From Viola odorata (taxonomy: Eukaryota; Streptophyta; Magnoliopsida; Malpighiales; Violaceae): a DNA stretch of 64,000 bases. This document shows, in pieces, positions 1-13,063 of the stretch. The notes below the pieces were generated by a model, which was not told the origin of the DNA, made no database searches, and saw nothing but the letters and a program-made list of their open reading frames with translations. Position 1 is the stretch's first letter. Each line of letters opens with the position of its first letter. The stretch is taken from assembly GCA_963691705.1 (NCBI GenBank), contig OY829541.1, positions 54,421,931 through 54,485,930 of the forward strand, read 5' to 3'. The translations under genes and the position numbers were made by a program.

Positions 1-2
1 AG

Positions 3-1601
3 TTCAGTGACATCGACGACAACCATGTTGGAATTGACATCAATGGGTTAAGGTCCGAAAATGCCACTACAGCTGGATACTATGCAGATCCTGGTGGTGG
101 GTTCAGACACCTGACACTGATCAGTTCTCAGCGAATGCAAGTTTGGATAGAGTATGATGGTGTGGAGAAGCAGCTTGATGTCACTTTAGCTCCAATTGAT
201 GTTCCTAAGCCAAGCACACCACTTGTTTCTTTATCCCGCGATCTGTCACCATATCTGGAGGAGACCATGTTTGTTGGATTCTCATCATCTACTGGCTCGG
301 TCCGAACATCTCATTATGTGTTGGGATGGAGCTTCAAGATGAATGGTCAAGCTCAAGACTTAAACCTATCCTATCTCCCAAGGCTTCCTCGAATAGGAAC
401 CAAGGAGAGATCGAAATTTTTAACAATTGGGGTGCCTGTGATTTGTGCAACTTCAGTTTTGACAGTATTATCAGTTGCAGTTTATGTAATAAGAAATAAA
501 AAGAAGTTCTCAGAAGTTCTTGAAGATTGGGAGATTGACTATGGACCTCACAGATTCAAGTACAAAGACTTGTATATTGCAACGAAAGGATTTAAGGACA
601 AGGAGCTACTTGGTACTGGCGGATTTGGTAAAGTCTATAGAGGACTGCTACCTAATTCCAGCCTGGAGATTGCTGTGAAGAAGATGTCTCATGAATCAAG
701 TCAAGGGATGAGGGAATTTGTAGCAGAAATTGTGAGTTTAGGCGGGCTTCGTCACAGGAACTTGGTGACCTTACTAGGGTATTGCAGGCGTAAGCGAGAG
801 CTGCTTCTGGTATATGACTACATGCCAAATGGTAGTCTAGACATGTTTCTCTATGATCAGCCAAATGCCACTTTAAATTGGGAACAAAGATTTAGAGTCA
901 TCAGAGGAGTAGCTTCTGGGTTGTTTTACTTACATGAAGAATGGGACAAAGTTGTGATTCATAGAGATGTTAAGGCCAGTAATGTGTTGCTGGATGGTGA
1001 ATGGAATGGCAGATTAGGAGATTTTGGTCTTGCAAGACTACATGACCATGGAAAAGATCCTACAACTAGTCGGGTCGTCGGAACTTTCGGTTACATTGCA
1101 CCTGAGCATACCAGGACAGGAAAGGCCACACCAAGCACTGATGTTTTTGCATTTGGGGCTTTCATGCTTGAGGTTGCTTGCGGGAGAAGACCGATCGAGC
1201 CATACGAAGAAGTGATTTTGGTTGATTGGGTGTTCTCTCTTTGGCTTAAAGATGAGATTTTTGAGGCAAGAGATCCAAATTTAGGTACAGAATGTAATGC
1301 GGAAGAAGTGGTGTTGGTTCTGAAACTTGGGTTGCTATGTTCTCATTCTATGCCACAAGCAAGGCCTAGTATGCGCCAAGTTCTTCAGCTATTAGAAGGA
1401 GAAGTTCCTCTTCCTGATTTTTCACAACTCAATCATTCTGCCCCTAGCCTATCTTTTGCAGATTGCAAACCCACTTTCCAGGATTTTCGCCTTCCGTTCT
1501 CTTTTGCCACGGATAAATCATTGCTCTCTCAATCATCATCTGTAGCAGAATCCCTGCTTCTGAGCAGCCGGCTCGAAGCAGCTGATTCTAACAATCTCTG
1601 A
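3..1601 (+). CDS. L-type lectin-domain receptor kinase, 3' part (5' end outside window)
   Basis: The reading frame is open from base 3, so the start codon lies upstream; 532 codons are visible. In order: the C-terminal half of a legume-lectin domain (FVGFSSSTG and the VLGWSF end motif), a transmembrane segment (about 420-495 nt, FLTIGVPVICATSVL), a juxtamembrane part, then a full Ser/Thr kinase domain. The kinase shows the glycine loop LGTGGFGKVYRG, lysine in IAVKKMS, catalytic HRDVKASNVLLD, DFGLARL and GYIAPEH. All key kinase residues are present, so it should be active. By family, these are plasma-membrane receptors that bind extracellular ligands and signal in defence or development. The RD kinase and WSF motif fit clade IV-type LecRKs (inference). 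No intron is visible, which is usual for the family. The stop is followed by a normal AT-rich 3' region. Confidence 0.93.
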   Translation, partial: FSDIDDNHVGIDINGLRSENATTAGYYADPGGGFRHLTLISSQRMQVWIEYDGVEKQLDVTLAPIDVPKPSTPLVSLSRDLSPYLEETMFVGFSSSTGSVRTSHYVLGWSFKMNGQAQDLNLSYLPRLPRIGTKERSKFLTIGVPVICATSVLTVLSVAVYVIRNKKKFSEVLEDWEIDYGPHRFKYKDLYIATKGFKDKELLGTGGFGKVYRGLLPNSSLEIAVKKMSHESSQGMREFVAEIVSLGGLRHRNLVTLLGYCRRKRELLLVYDYMPNGSLDMFLYDQPNATLNWEQRFRVIRGVASGLFYLHEEWDKVVIHRDVKASNVLLDGEWNGRLGDFGLARLHDHGKDPTTSRVVGTFGYIAPEHTRTGKATPSTDVFAFGAFMLEVACGRRPIEPYEEVILVDWVFSLWLKDEIFEARDPNLGTECNAEEVVLVLKLGLLCSHSMPQARPSMRQVLQLLEGEVPLPDFSQLNHSAPSLSFADCKPTFQDFRLPFSFATDKSLLSQSSSVAESLLLSSRLEAADSNNL

Positions 1602-2505
1602 ATCTCGTTTACATCTTAAGGACGAAGGGTCATGCCATTGTTCTACTTGTACATTTTTTGTTTTTTTGTTTCTTGTTAAGGTAGCTGAATCCTGCAGGTT
1701 TGGTAGATACCTGAAAATAATGGAGACTTTTTTAGAACAGACAGAATGCACAGATAAGGTGCATTCGTTCTGATAGATTCACTTGTTTTCTAGATATAAC
1801 AACAGGAGAGTAGGAATAAAATCGATGTACATCTTTAGATTTGTTCTCAAGAGAAATGTACTTTTACATTTCAGATTCAGAAAACTCAACTGTTTTAATC
1901 TTTTATAAATCCTGTGAAAAATTATGAAGCTCAAATCATATTGACAGACATAAAAAAAATTAAATTAATTATATTTTACTCTTTAAAAATGTGTAAATAA
2001 AATTACTCAAAATAAAATTAGCTCAGTCTAAGATCATTAAAAATTTCTATACTGCTATTCTAGTTCAATTCATAGTCAAATTTACTTTTAGGACTCCTTG
2101 TTCTTTTTCGATTCTTTTTGTTGATAATGGGCCTGATTAATTCCACCACCTTTGCCCGTGAAAATAATTATTTTATGGCCTCGTTTTAGTGGGCATCCAC
2201 AGAGTCCATGACTAAACAGCTACAACGACGTCGTGTGGATAGAGAAAAGGTAAAGGAAGAACATAACTAAGAACAGAAAACACAAAGAGTCATTTGAAAC
2301 ATGAAGTAGCACAAGTCCCAAAGTCACAACCAACATGTTCGCTCTGCTGGATCCTACATTCTAATTTCTATCTACCTTCTTACAAGTTGAACCAATTCTC
2401 TATAACTTGTAGAGGTGCAGTTACTGTAACCCAGCGTATCTGATCATTTCAAAAAAGAAAGAAAGGACCTTTTCTTAGATAGTTGCATAGATACAGGAGT
2501 GAGAA
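1602..2505. other. intergenic region between LecRK and EXO84C
   Basis: About 900 bp without a coding signal. It should hold the LecRK 3' UTR and the EXO84C promoter and 5' UTR. No repeat or RNA gene was recognised. Confidence 0.6.
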
Positions 2506-5500
2506 ATGGAGAGCAGTGAAGAAGATGATGACTTCCCATCAATAGAAAACATTACCCCTCAGTCTAAGATCGATTCCCTCCATCAATCTCACACTGAAAA
2601 GGTATGTTTGTGCATTTTTCACTTGTTTCAGTATGTCATTCTCAAGAATTCTTCTTGTTTGAGCAATAATTGTTAAGTTTTGACCTCAAATTAGTATGTT
2701 CTTTCAGTAAAGTTTGAAACTTTGAATCTGGGTTCTCTCTTATTCAAGCTCAATTGCATCTGGGTTTTCTCTGTGTAATTGTTTCGTGGTTTATATATGA
2801 GATTATGCTTCCTTATGTCGAAAAATCCAGAACCCTTTTTCGTTCTACATAAAGAGTTTGTATATGGCTTTCTTCTTGCATTCATTGGTGAGATTTTGGA
2901 TACTTACTGTGATATAGTAGATGCATTTTTTCTGTGTGTTGAGTAAGTTCATTGCTGTAGGGGATCCGTAAGCTTTGTTGTGAGCTCTTGGATTTGAAGG
3001 ATGCAGTGGAAAATCTCTGTGGCAATACTCAAACAAAATACTTGGCTTTCTTGAGGTAATGATGTCTTGGAATTGAAAATCGTTTGTCTTTGATTTAAGA
3101 AAACTTCAGCTTTGTTGTTTTGTTGACATGACATTCTCTAATTTTGATATCTGTTTCCACTTGAGCGTTGATTTGTTAATATTTACCAATAAGTGGATAG
3201 CCAATGATTAGGGCAAGCAAGTTACTAATTATCTTCTACTGCTAAAGTCTATTTAAAGCTATGATTTTTATCAATCAATGGGTACTCTTCAGCAGAATCC
3301 AGTGTAGTGCTTGGTCTAAGTCTTATGGTTAACTCTATTTCATAGTTTCCAGGTGTACATATGCTGAATCCTTTCTTTTTTTCTATCATTGTGCCTGATT
3401 TGGAAAATTGGTTGTTGGCTTTTGATGATCTTTCCAGAATGTCAGAAGAAGTAGTGGAAGTGGATCATGAGTTGGCTGAGCTGCAAAAACACATCTCTGC
3501 ACATCGTATTCTTGTGCACGATTTAACGACTGGGGTTCGCCATGAGTTAGATGAGTGGAGCAATGCTATTGATGACTTAGCTGATTCTCAGCAAGGTCCT
3601 CAGAGAGATGAACTTCAAGATCTCATCCCAAGTCATCCAGTTGATCCCAAGGCATTGTTTCTGGACAGAATTGATGTTTTACTGGCTGAACATAAAGTGG
3701 AAGAAGCAATGGAGGCTTTGGATGCTGAAGAGAGAAACTGTCCTGAGCTAAAGGGTTCAGGAGATGCTTCATCAACTGAAGTATCCTCATACAAGTTGGC
3801 ATTTTTAAAGAGAAAGTCAGTACTCGAGGATCAACTAATTGAGATCACTGAACAGCCTTCAGCTAGTTCTCTTGAGCTGAAGAAAGCCTGGTCTGCCTTA
3901 ATCAAGCTTGGGAAAGGTTCTGTGGCACATCAATTAATGCTAAAATCATACGGGTCTCGCTTGGAAAAGAGTATTGGCGCATTCCTTCCTTCGTGTTCCA
4001 CGTGCCCCAAAACCTTTCCAGCCACACTGTCTAGGCTTGTGTTTTCAACAATTTCATCGGCCACGAAAGAATCTGGTTTGGTATTCGGTGATGACCCTAT
4101 TTACACAAATAGAGTTGTTCAGTTGGCAGAGTGGAAAATTGAGTATTTTGCTCGGTTGGTGAAGGAGAATGCACCCTCTTCTGAAACAGTTTCTGCTTTA
4201 GGTGCAGCCAGCAACTGCATCCAAGCTAGTCTTACCTACTGCACAATGTTGGAATCACAAGGTCTAAGATTGTCAAAATTGCTTTTGGTGCTTTTACGGC
4301 CATACATTGAAGAAGTGTTGGAGTTGAACTTTAGACGGGCGAGAAGAGTAGTCCTTGATGTGGCAGAAATTGATGAGAACTTGTTGTTGGCACCCCACAC
4401 CGTGTCTCCATTATCCGCATTTGCAACAGCCTCGTCAGATAATCTGGTGGTTGAGAGCGGAATAAGATTTATGGATATAATTGAAGTAAGTTGTTTCTTT
4501 TTCTTATCCTGAAACAGGAGAAGTCCTTGATTGTTGTACTCATATTGATATAGTCATAAATGAATGGCTTGCAAGTAATAGGCTCAGGAGAGTGCACTTA
4601 AACATTCGGATCGTGGAATTTTGGCCGCTAGATTGGGTGTAGGTTCTGCCCACAGACATCTTCTAATCTTGCTCCAATCACATCACATGTCCTTGCACTT
4701 CTTCATTCCCAATTATTCATGGTCTTTGGTTATTTTCTGCTATAGCAATGACAGCTCAATAATGACTTCAGGCTAATTTTTTTTGGATGAAACTGCTTTT
4801 TCTACAGGATATATTGGCACAATTAACCCCCTTGGCTGTTATGCATTTTGGAGGGAATGTATTAACTAGAATCTCACAGCTATTTGATAAATACATGGAT
4901 GCACTGATTAAGTCTCTACTGGGCCCCTCTGATGATGACAACCTTACAGAGCTGAAGGAGGTCATACCATTCAGAGCCGAAACAGATGCTGAACAGCTTG
5001 CGCTTTTGGGAATAGCATTTACTATTCTAGATGAACTATTACCGCACGCTGTAACAAAAGTTTGGGGTCCAATGAATGAAAACAAGGAACAGAAAAGTGA
5101 AAACGTTCTCCCTAATGCATGCTTTGGTTCAGAGTTGAAGGATTTGAAGCGTCATCTTCAGCATTCATTTGACAAGCTTAGGGACCACTTCTGCCGTCAA
5201 TATGTTTTGAGCTTCATCTATTCAAGGGAAGGAAAAACACGACTAAATGCACAAATTTATTTGAGTGGTGAGGGAGAAGATTTGTACTGGGACTCTGATC
5301 CTTTGCCTTCGTTGCCATTTCAGGTTAACCTTCTTACCATACTACTCAAATTTTCTTCCTTGATTTTAGATGTTAAACATAGATGTGCCTAGGGAATCTG
5401 TTTAGTCCGTATCTTTTCACCTTTTTACGACTTATTATGCGAGGCATCCTGAGAGCCATCATTAGGAAGAAGGATAAACTGGATATGGTTATGTTTGTAC

Positions 5501-6755
5501 TAATTTTAAACCATCTCACTTGAGTCCTACGTCTCTAATGATTTTGACACTCAAGTGACCCAGCCTGCCCAAGTAAACCATCCATCTAGTCCCGTTTGGT
5601 AACCCAATATGCTTCTCTCTAACATGAAACCCTCCATCTCAAAGCCCATTTTAGTAAGGTGGCCACAACATCTAATTGATAGGATCATCAATTTATATTG
5701 TTATATTTTGAGTTTTTCAGGCTGTTTGTTTATCCTTCCTCGATTTACTTGTGTTAAACAAAAACTTGATACTTTCTTCTTATATTTTCCATACTCTGCT
5801 GAGGACTTGCTAACATACAATATATGAGCAGCAAGCATGCATTTGTTGTAGCAATATTATATACATGGACACTAACTCTAGAGTATATTGTTGTTATTGC
5901 AGTCCTTGTTTTCAAAGCTTCAGCAATTAGCGACAGTGGCCGGAGATGTGTTACTTGGGAAAGAGAAAATACAGAAAATTTTGCTTGCTAGGCTAACAGA
6001 GACTGTTTTGATTTGGTTGTCTGACGAGCAAGAGTTCTGGGGTGTGTTTGAGGATAAATCTATCCCACTTAAGCCACTTGGATTGCAGCAGGTACTTGTT
6101 TCCTTTGAGATGACGACTAGTTGTTCATATTTTATTCTTTTTCACGAGTCAAATTTGTTCTGTTAGCTGTGATCTATGATGTAAGAAAATATGATTCTGT
6201 AAGGAATAGTAAAATACTGATGTGACACTTCTCGGTCCTCGTTTGGTTCCCTCCCTTCCAATTATTTACCCGGTTCTGTTTTGGCAGCTAATTCTGGACA
6301 TGCACTTCACTGTTGAAATTGCACGTTTTGCGGGCTACCCATCTCGGCAAGTGCATCAGATTGCATCAGCGGTAATTGCTCGAGCGATCAGGACATTCTC
6401 AGCTCGAGGCATAGACCCACAAAGGTACTTCATTTTCATTTACGTAGAGTATCTCTTCTTCTTGCTTTTGTAAGGAACTAAACTTGGTACAACTTCTCTG
6501 AGCAGTGCACTTCCCGAGGACGAATGGTTTGTTGAAACTGCAAAGACAGCCATCAACAAGCTTCTGTTAGGAACATCTGGTTCAGACACATCTGAGATCG
6601 ACGAGGATCATGTCACTCTACACGACAAGATTGACTCAGATTCTGATGATGATACCGTTTCTTCCCTCTCAAGTGTAGAATCATTTGAATCTTTTGCTTC
6701 GGCTAGCATGGGCGAGCTCGATAGCCCTGTGTATTTCACTGATCCTGAGAGTTGA
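2506..6755 (+). CDS. EXO84C: exocyst complex component EXO84C
   Basis: Seven exons join in phase: 2506-2601, 2961-3055, 3438-4485, 4808-5323, 5903-6091, 6288-6424, 6506-6755, giving 776 aa. Each intron begins GT and ends AG and every junction keeps frame. The N-terminus [12 protein letters not shown], the segment [18 protein letters not shown], and the acidic serine-rich tail ([19 protein letters not shown]) match what I remember of Arabidopsis EXO84C (At1g10180). The product is a subunit of the octameric exocyst, which tethers secretory vesicles to the plasma membrane. It has an N-terminal coiled coil and a helical C-terminal domain, with no catalytic site. The ATG at 2506 is the first in frame and is preceded by stops. 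Nothing is broken. Confidence 0.95.
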
Positions 6756-8289
6756 AACCGACTCTAATTTATCTGGTAAAAATTTCTGTATGTAGATTTA
6801 GCTTATGGTATGCTTAGGAGTATTAGTGTAGATGTAGTTGCATGGCTAAACATATCATGTAGTTTTTTGGAGCATACTTTTAATGGATAGCAATTTGTAG
6901 TGTTTCTAATGTTTGCAATTCTTAATTTATCAAGAAAAAGTTTTGACAAGTAAATTACTCTTTGATCAAGCAATTCTTCATGACTTCTTGATCAGCATTT
7001 TATTCCTCTCCACTTCCATTCATCTTTTTGCTCAAATTAATTTCTATTTGGATAATTAAGTGAAGCAAGTCTACTATGTAAAAACTCAATCATCATACCA
7101 TTCACTAACCCTACCAATGTTATTATGAGCTACAATGAGTACACGTAGAACTCCATTCGTCGTGGCAAGTTAAGTTAGTATTGATACCTTATATTCATTT
7201 TAAGTTAAACGAATTTCTGCGTAATTGTCTCAAATAGGTAAGTACGTTTAACAAGTGACCCAAATAGATTTATATGTTTATCCAACTATCTTAAATAAAT
7301 ATATTTTTTAATTTATTAATTTAAATCAGTTTCTAATTTCTGAAAATTTCAAAAACTATTTTCTATCATTAATATCTGATGTGGATGTGAAAAAATAATA
7401 CAATAATGAAATTTGCTGACATGGTAAACTAATAATTGTAAAATGGTGGTTCAAAAATCACTCAGAAAAGCTCTGTTTCATTGTTGCCAGATTTAGAATC
7501 CACACCGTCGTTGTTACTTGTTAGTACTGTGTTGGCGTTGGCATAGGGATCTTCGTCGTCATCACTGGATTGCTGGAATATCAAGGCCATTACTCCCATT
7601 CTCTTGATAAAATCCTCGTCGGAGAATGAATCTATATGCTTGCACTGCAGATCTACCCAATTAAATAATTTCAATATTTTTCCTCCAAACACACAGATCT
7701 ACTCAAAAGCTTTCTTTTATCTGTTATGAAGTGTACTCATTTGATTCTAGATGATTCTTGCTTCACCATTGTTAAATCCTGCTAATTTGAAGATTCAATA
7801 AATTTTGCTCAAGTATGAGAACTTGGAATTTCAAATTATAATGAAAACACTTATTTGCTAAGATGAAAAAAATACAATAATAATGCCTAAAAAGGTATTT
7901 GACCTAATTATAGAAATTTCAATGTTAATCAGTAAAAAAAGAAATGAAAAAGAAGAAGAGTACTTTCTCCCTGAAAAAAACATGACGTAATTAATAGTTA
8001 TAGAAATGTCAATATTGATTTAGAAAAACGAAAAAAAAAAAAAATCCTCTATTGAATTTGGATAAAGAAAAAGTGATGAAGACAAAAAAGACATGAAAAG
8101 AAAGCGCGGGAAAAGGGAATGACACGAAACGAAAGGCAGTTAGGGTTGGGAGATGGTTTGCCGCCGTTTTGGTCCTTTGCGCTTTCCAATCTCGATTCTC
8201 GATCCAACTTTCGTGAGAACTGAGTAGAGAAACAGAGAGATAGAGGAAGAGTGAAGATTCAGAGCCAGTTAGGGTTTACGAATTAGGAG
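6756..8289. other. intergenic region between EXO84C and RNASEH2C
   Basis: 1.5 kb of AT-rich DNA. It should carry the EXO84C 3' UTR and, at its right end, the GC-richer promoter and 5' UTR of RNASEH2C (from about 8,100). A 76-codon minus-strand ORF at 7462-7692 is not supported as a gene. Confidence 0.55.
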
Positions 8290-9780
8290 ATGGAAGGAGA
8301 CGGGAATCCAAAGGCCGGCGTAATAGGAACCATAAATCTAACCCAAAGCGACGGCGGCGACGACAAAGAATCAGCGATCCCAAATCTCACTGGTCAAGTC
8401 CATCAACTCCCCTGCTGCATCAAACACACCGGCCCCTGTGCCGCCATTTCCCAGTACTTCAAACCCAAACTCACTGGTAAAAATCCAATCTTTGCCTCCT
8501 CAAATTCCTTTTTCCCCATTTTGCCCCCTCAAGTCTCAGTAATTTCGTTTTTCTTTGTAGAGGTAGAATCCGAAGGATTGAAAATAGAAGAATCCTATTT
8601 TAGAGGCAGGAAGTTGCAAGGCGCTACGCTTCCCCTTCCGCCTGGATATTCCGGTATGCTTTCTGATTTAAAGTGTTGGTTAATTATCATTCTTCAGGTT
8701 TATACAGTAATCATGTTTTTACAAGAAAAAAAGAATGTTGTGGGTTAAGGGTGGTTTGGAGCTTATTGTGGTTTCGTTCGTAATCAGTGTTCGATTCGAG
8801 GTTTAGATCATTTTGATTTTCTAAGATTGGTTTTGGTTTTAGATGTTTGACCAATTCTGTAGTTGCAATTGCAAGCTGAATAATTCCTCTTTGTGCATTT
8901 TCCAAACTGTTGCTTTGCAGGTTTTGTCCTAGGGAAGAAGAGTCTAGGCAAGAGAAAAAGGATTGATGGTCCAGATTGTAACTGTTGGGAGACGAAGGCA
9001 AAATTTGAGAACATAACATATTGGAATCATGACAGCCAACCTTCGCAACAGGATGCTTTTGTGCGCTCCATCCATTGGTTGTCTGTGTCGCAAGCAGTAA
9101 GCTTCCTTCCTATAATTTCTGCTTCGGTGTTCAAGAAAGATAAGACATTGATAAGTGGTATTTTGTAACTGCTTAGTTCAATGGTGGTTACTTCTGTGAA
9201 TTGGTTTGCTAAGTAAATCCAAGTGATAGACTCATAGTTCTCTGTGCATAACATATAAGAATTGACAATCTTTATGAGCACATTTAATTTTGTAAGTGTT
9301 ATATGTTTGCGATCTGACTTATGTGAATGCTTAAAGTTGTCCGAGCATAATATATGAGGATTGCAAATCCTTGTGAGAACACAGTTAACTTACAAATAGT
9401 TTCATTTGAGATTTTTTATGCTATCTTGGTTTTTTCTTAAATACATGCATTCTCTTCTGTGTGCTGGATTTGCAAAGATAAGCCACCAGGCTAAAAAGTT
9501 CTCTTTAACTTTTCTTTCTGTGACATTGTTGGATTGCAGTTTTATCAGTTAGAAAGCTAGAGAATGCATTTTCCTGGACTGGTCTTTGGTTGTCAGGATA
9601 CAATTTATGCCATTTATTCAATTATTCATATCCTCTTCCTTAGTTGAATTGTGAAATAAACCTGCATTTGTCTCGTGTATTCTTTACTGCCAATAAATGG
9701 AGTTGTGATTATGTTTGTAGCTGCACAAGCCTGTGACAGCTGAAGACTTGGCTTCCGTATCTTCTATTCAGGAAAAGTGA
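8290..9780 (+). CDS. RNASEH2C: ribonuclease H2 subunit C
   Basis: Four exons: 8290-8476, 8561-8653, 8921-9096, 9721-9780, coding 171 aa. All junctions are GT-AG and in phase. Diagnostic segments are VHQLPCCIKHTGPC near residue 38, SYFRGRKLQGATLPLPPGYSGFVLGKK across exons 2-3, and ITYWNHDSQPSQQDAFVR in exon 3. These match plant RNase H2 C subunits as remembered from Arabidopsis At2g39440. The protein is a non-catalytic subunit of the trimeric nuclear enzyme that removes ribonucleotides from DNA and RNA-DNA hybrids. The catalytic A subunit is not in this window. Intron 3 is long (624 bp). The start at 8290 follows a purine-rich leader and is the first ATG in frame. Confidence 0.93.
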
Positions 9781-10916
9781 TGAGGTAAGTGATTATGAAA
9801 TGTAGTCGGCCATGACAGTTTTGCTGATACTGCTGTTTTCTTCGATGCAAGTGACAGTGAGTTCTATCAGAAGCAAATGTTTTAGGATCGTTCACAAGAA
9901 CGAGTAAAGTTTAGGAATGGTGGAGACCACTCGAACTCTCCCCAAACTTGTATGAATTCTGTCTTCTTTCTTATTGTTCAAACAAGGAAGATGTACTGAA
10001 CTAATGATCTAATTTCAAGTAGCTTATTACAATTAATGACAAGGATCCATCTTAATTGAACTTATGGAAAGTTCCATGACAGGCATGGCGCCAATGGTAT
10101 ATGCATGGTTAAGGAGTAATTGTTTTCATAGAACCTCGAGTATCTTTGAAAAAAATTCGAACCCAAGTTTTGCTGCTTTGGAGAGAGTACCATAAAACTA
10201 TATATATATAGCGTTTCAGGTGAGCATGTGATAATATATAATTAAAGGTGAATAATATTTGTGTGTTGGCTAGAGTGCATTAATAAAGAGTGTAATTCTA
10301 AGTTTATTATTTGAACTTATAATTATAATTTTATACGATTAATTATGACTTGTCATAGCGTGCATGGACAAGGTATAGCCATCTTATGATTTTTGAAGGA
10401 CTTCTTGTACTTATCTTTAACTTTCTTTGGCTTTATAGCCTTATGGTTTTGGGGCATGGTCCCTTAAATTTTTTAATTCTTCACAATAGTCCCTTAAGTC
10501 TTATTATCTCATAATTTATTATATTTGTCCTCTCTGAACTTGTTTTATACAATGACCCTTGAAGTTTTTAGTATATAATTTTACCATTGTGACATCATCA
10601 TTTTGATGAATTCCTCATGCCACATTAGAAAAAAGTATAATGTCGTTAGTAAGATAGCACATATCATGTCATTATTTTTTTGGTCATTTGTTGTAAAAGT
10701 GGTGGTTGAGGGTCAAAAAGTGAATAATTTTAAAAACTATAGAAATAACATTGCATATTTTAAAACTAATGAAATTTATATAAATTATATATTCAATTTA
10801 TTTTGAGTTCAATGCAAATCAGAGTCCAAGACTTCCTATTTAATTTTCTTATGCCAATATTTCTTTTTTTCCTTTCACGATTATAAGGTTTAAATTTTTT
10901 AAAGCTCAATGTGCAG

Positions 10917-11360
10917 TTCTACACTCTCTATTCTATTACTTGCTTTGTATGAGAACTAAAGTATAGGAAGTAAAAGAGAGGAAGTTCAACTAGGGAAAGG
11001 AAAGGAAAATAGAGGAAGGGAACTTGTAGAGAAATTCCCTTGTATGGCTGCATTTTTTATACACAAGGGAAAAGGAAGGAAATTCCCTTTACCCCATGAC
11101 CCAAACCCAAGCTCAAACCCAAGCCCAAGCCAATGACTTTCTTTTCTAATTTAAGCTCAGTTTCTAATTTCTTTCATTTTCCTCTCACTTTTAGGAGGAA
11201 ATTTTTTGTAAGTCAGAAGGAAATTTTTACAATTTATTTATTCCATATTTCCTTCCTTTCCCTTAGCAATTTTTTTCCATACAAGAGAAAGTTTAAAAAT
11301 TTCTTCTCCCTTACTTTCATTCCCCCTCCTAATCCTTCATCCCATACAGAGGATAGATCT
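10917..11360. repeat. degenerate foldback (MITE-like) sequence
   Basis: The left half is purine-rich (aagggaaaaggaaggaaatt near 11065) and the right half is its imperfect reverse complement (ccttcctttcccttagc near 11255, with ccatacaag near 11277). The shared order of blocks suggests an old inverted-repeat element. No clean target duplication was found, so identity is tentative. Confidence 0.35.
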
Positions 11361-11981
11361 TGTTAATTCTCCACCGCAACTATGGTATCGATTATAACGT
11401 CCTCTCTCTTTCATCTGACAAGTTTAGTCTTTATCAGTTCATACGCTAAGTCCAGTAATGCATGAATGGCTTACCAAAAACATGGGCCGGTGGCACGAAA
11501 GGAATTTGTTCCTACAACTTTATGACCGTCCATGCTATATTTAAGTTGTGCACGAAGACAACTACGCTAGATTATTCCTGGAAAGGACCAGCACTTGTTC
11601 ATCCTTTCCTTAATTTTTTAGTGGGAGATGGAGAATTTCAACTCATCTACATCGCAAATATGCGATTAAATCGAATCAATCGGGTGTTTGTGCTAAATCG
11701 ACATTAGATACAACCCTTTATCGACTGTAACCTGCCGTAAATGCAGCTTATTCAGATGCAAATGTGGGCGTGCGGGATAATTCTTTGCTTCATGACACAA
11801 AAATGCCACTTGCACTTTAGAAAAGTTTCTGTCAGAATTATTCTCTGATAGTGGAATTTACTTGATTCCGTTCTCATGGCCCTTCTTCCCTCATACTTCA
11901 TTCATATATTCTGCAGCTTCCTTTGGACCTTCATTTCTTGACAAGACAGCTTCAGGAACTAGTACAGAACAGAAACTTGTT

Positions 11982-11989
11982 TATAAAAG
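11982..11989 (+). promoter_or_regulatory. TATA box of PP2-1
   Basis: TATAAAAG lies about 120 bp upstream of the proposed PP2-1 start, a normal distance for a plant promoter with a leader of about 90 nt. Confidence 0.55.
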
Positions 11990-12109
11990 GAAACTCATTT
12001 TTAAGGATCTACACCATCTCATATCTCAAAGCTAGTTAGACTTTTTTTTTTATTATTATTTCCTTTCAAGACTTTTCTTCTCTTTTCCTGCAAGAAATTT
12101 CCTGTCAAG

Positions 12110-13063
12110 ATGTCTTCTAACAAACCACATCAGGATGCAGACGATAGAGGAGTAACAGCCAAGGTCGGAATGCACAAGTTTGAGTCTTTACATTAGTTTT
12201 CTGTATGCACAAGGTTTTCTAGTATCAGAAAGAACAAGCAAGAAAAGCACGGCAGTGATTAGAATTGATTTTCTTGTTTGCAGACAAACCCAGATGGATG
12301 GAAGGTCAGCCCGAGGGGGTTTAAAATCATATGGGGGAGCGACAGTCGCTACTGGAAAATTACAGAACCGTAAGAACACATTTGAATGTTTGTTATCTGT
12401 GAATTTTGCTTTTGAAGTGGACTCCTCATGAACAAATAGCTTCTAAATGTATAAACCGGAATTGTACCTTTAGACTTACTTCTCCACCTGATATAATGCT
12501 AAGACGAACATATCTGTCAATGAACTAACTATTTGACCAAAAAACTGCAGAAATTCATTTTTGTAGGAAAATTGTTAGGTGAAATTTCGGAAGATTATGT
12601 TTATGATATTCATTGACAGTATACAAGCATCTACTGCAATATTTTCAGGTATGTTGATGTAGAGAAGCAAGCAGTAAAGAGGGAATCAGTAGAGTTGGTG
12701 CAGGTGTGTTGGCTTGAACTGACAGGATCGATCCCGGAACTGAGCAAAGGGAAGACATATAAGATAACGTTCGAGATAACGATGAAAGAAGGCGCATTTG
12801 GTTGGAACGGATGTCCTGTTTTCATGATGGCAAAGATAGGGAACCGTGGAAAGTACAAATATGCAAAACTAAACTTGCCTGAACTTATTAAACCAGGGGA
12901 AACGAAAACTATTCCTTCTGGTGGGCTTCAGATACAAGTCCCACAAGAAGCACAAGAAGCACAAGATAGGAAGCTCTACTTTGGTTTGTACGAAGTGTGG
13001 AGCGGAAAATGGAAGGGAGGACTGCAGATTCATGAGGCAGTGGTTGAACAAATTTTATCCTAA
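12110..13063 (+). CDS. phloem protein 2-like lectin (PP2-A type), copy 1
   Basis: Exons 2 (12284-12369) and 3 (12649-13063) are firm: RGFKIIWGSDSRYWKI, VCWLELTGSI, ITFEITMKEGAFGWNGCPVF and LYFGLYEVWSGKWKGGLQIHEAVV. These are the hallmark blocks of the PP2 lectin domain, and the short form resembles Arabidopsis PP2-A9/A10. Exon 1 starts at ATG 12110. Its donor is uncertain: GTAACA at 12152 or GTCGGA at 12164 both keep phase, giving 180 or 184 aa. PP2 proteins are chitin/N-glycan-binding lectins of phloem and defence (family knowledge). This is the first of three tandem copies, each with three exons and the same intron phases (0 then 2), so the cluster arose by tandem duplication. Confidence 0.87.

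Larger units (their letters stand above)
9781..12109. other. intergenic region upstream of PP2-1
   Basis: 2.3 kb, AT-rich, no convincing gene. It holds the RNASEH2C 3' UTR, a possible degenerate foldback repeat (about 10917-11360), a small ORF at 11462-11707 with no recognisable family, and the PP2-1 promoter at the right end. Confidence 0.5.

Noticed and set aside
7462..7692. 76-codon minus-strand ORF rich in Asp/Asn
   Set aside because: No family, no splice context, no codon support; probably chance.
11462..11707. 81-codon plus-strand ORF upstream of PP2-1
   Set aside because: No recognisable domain and it lies in degenerate intergenic DNA.
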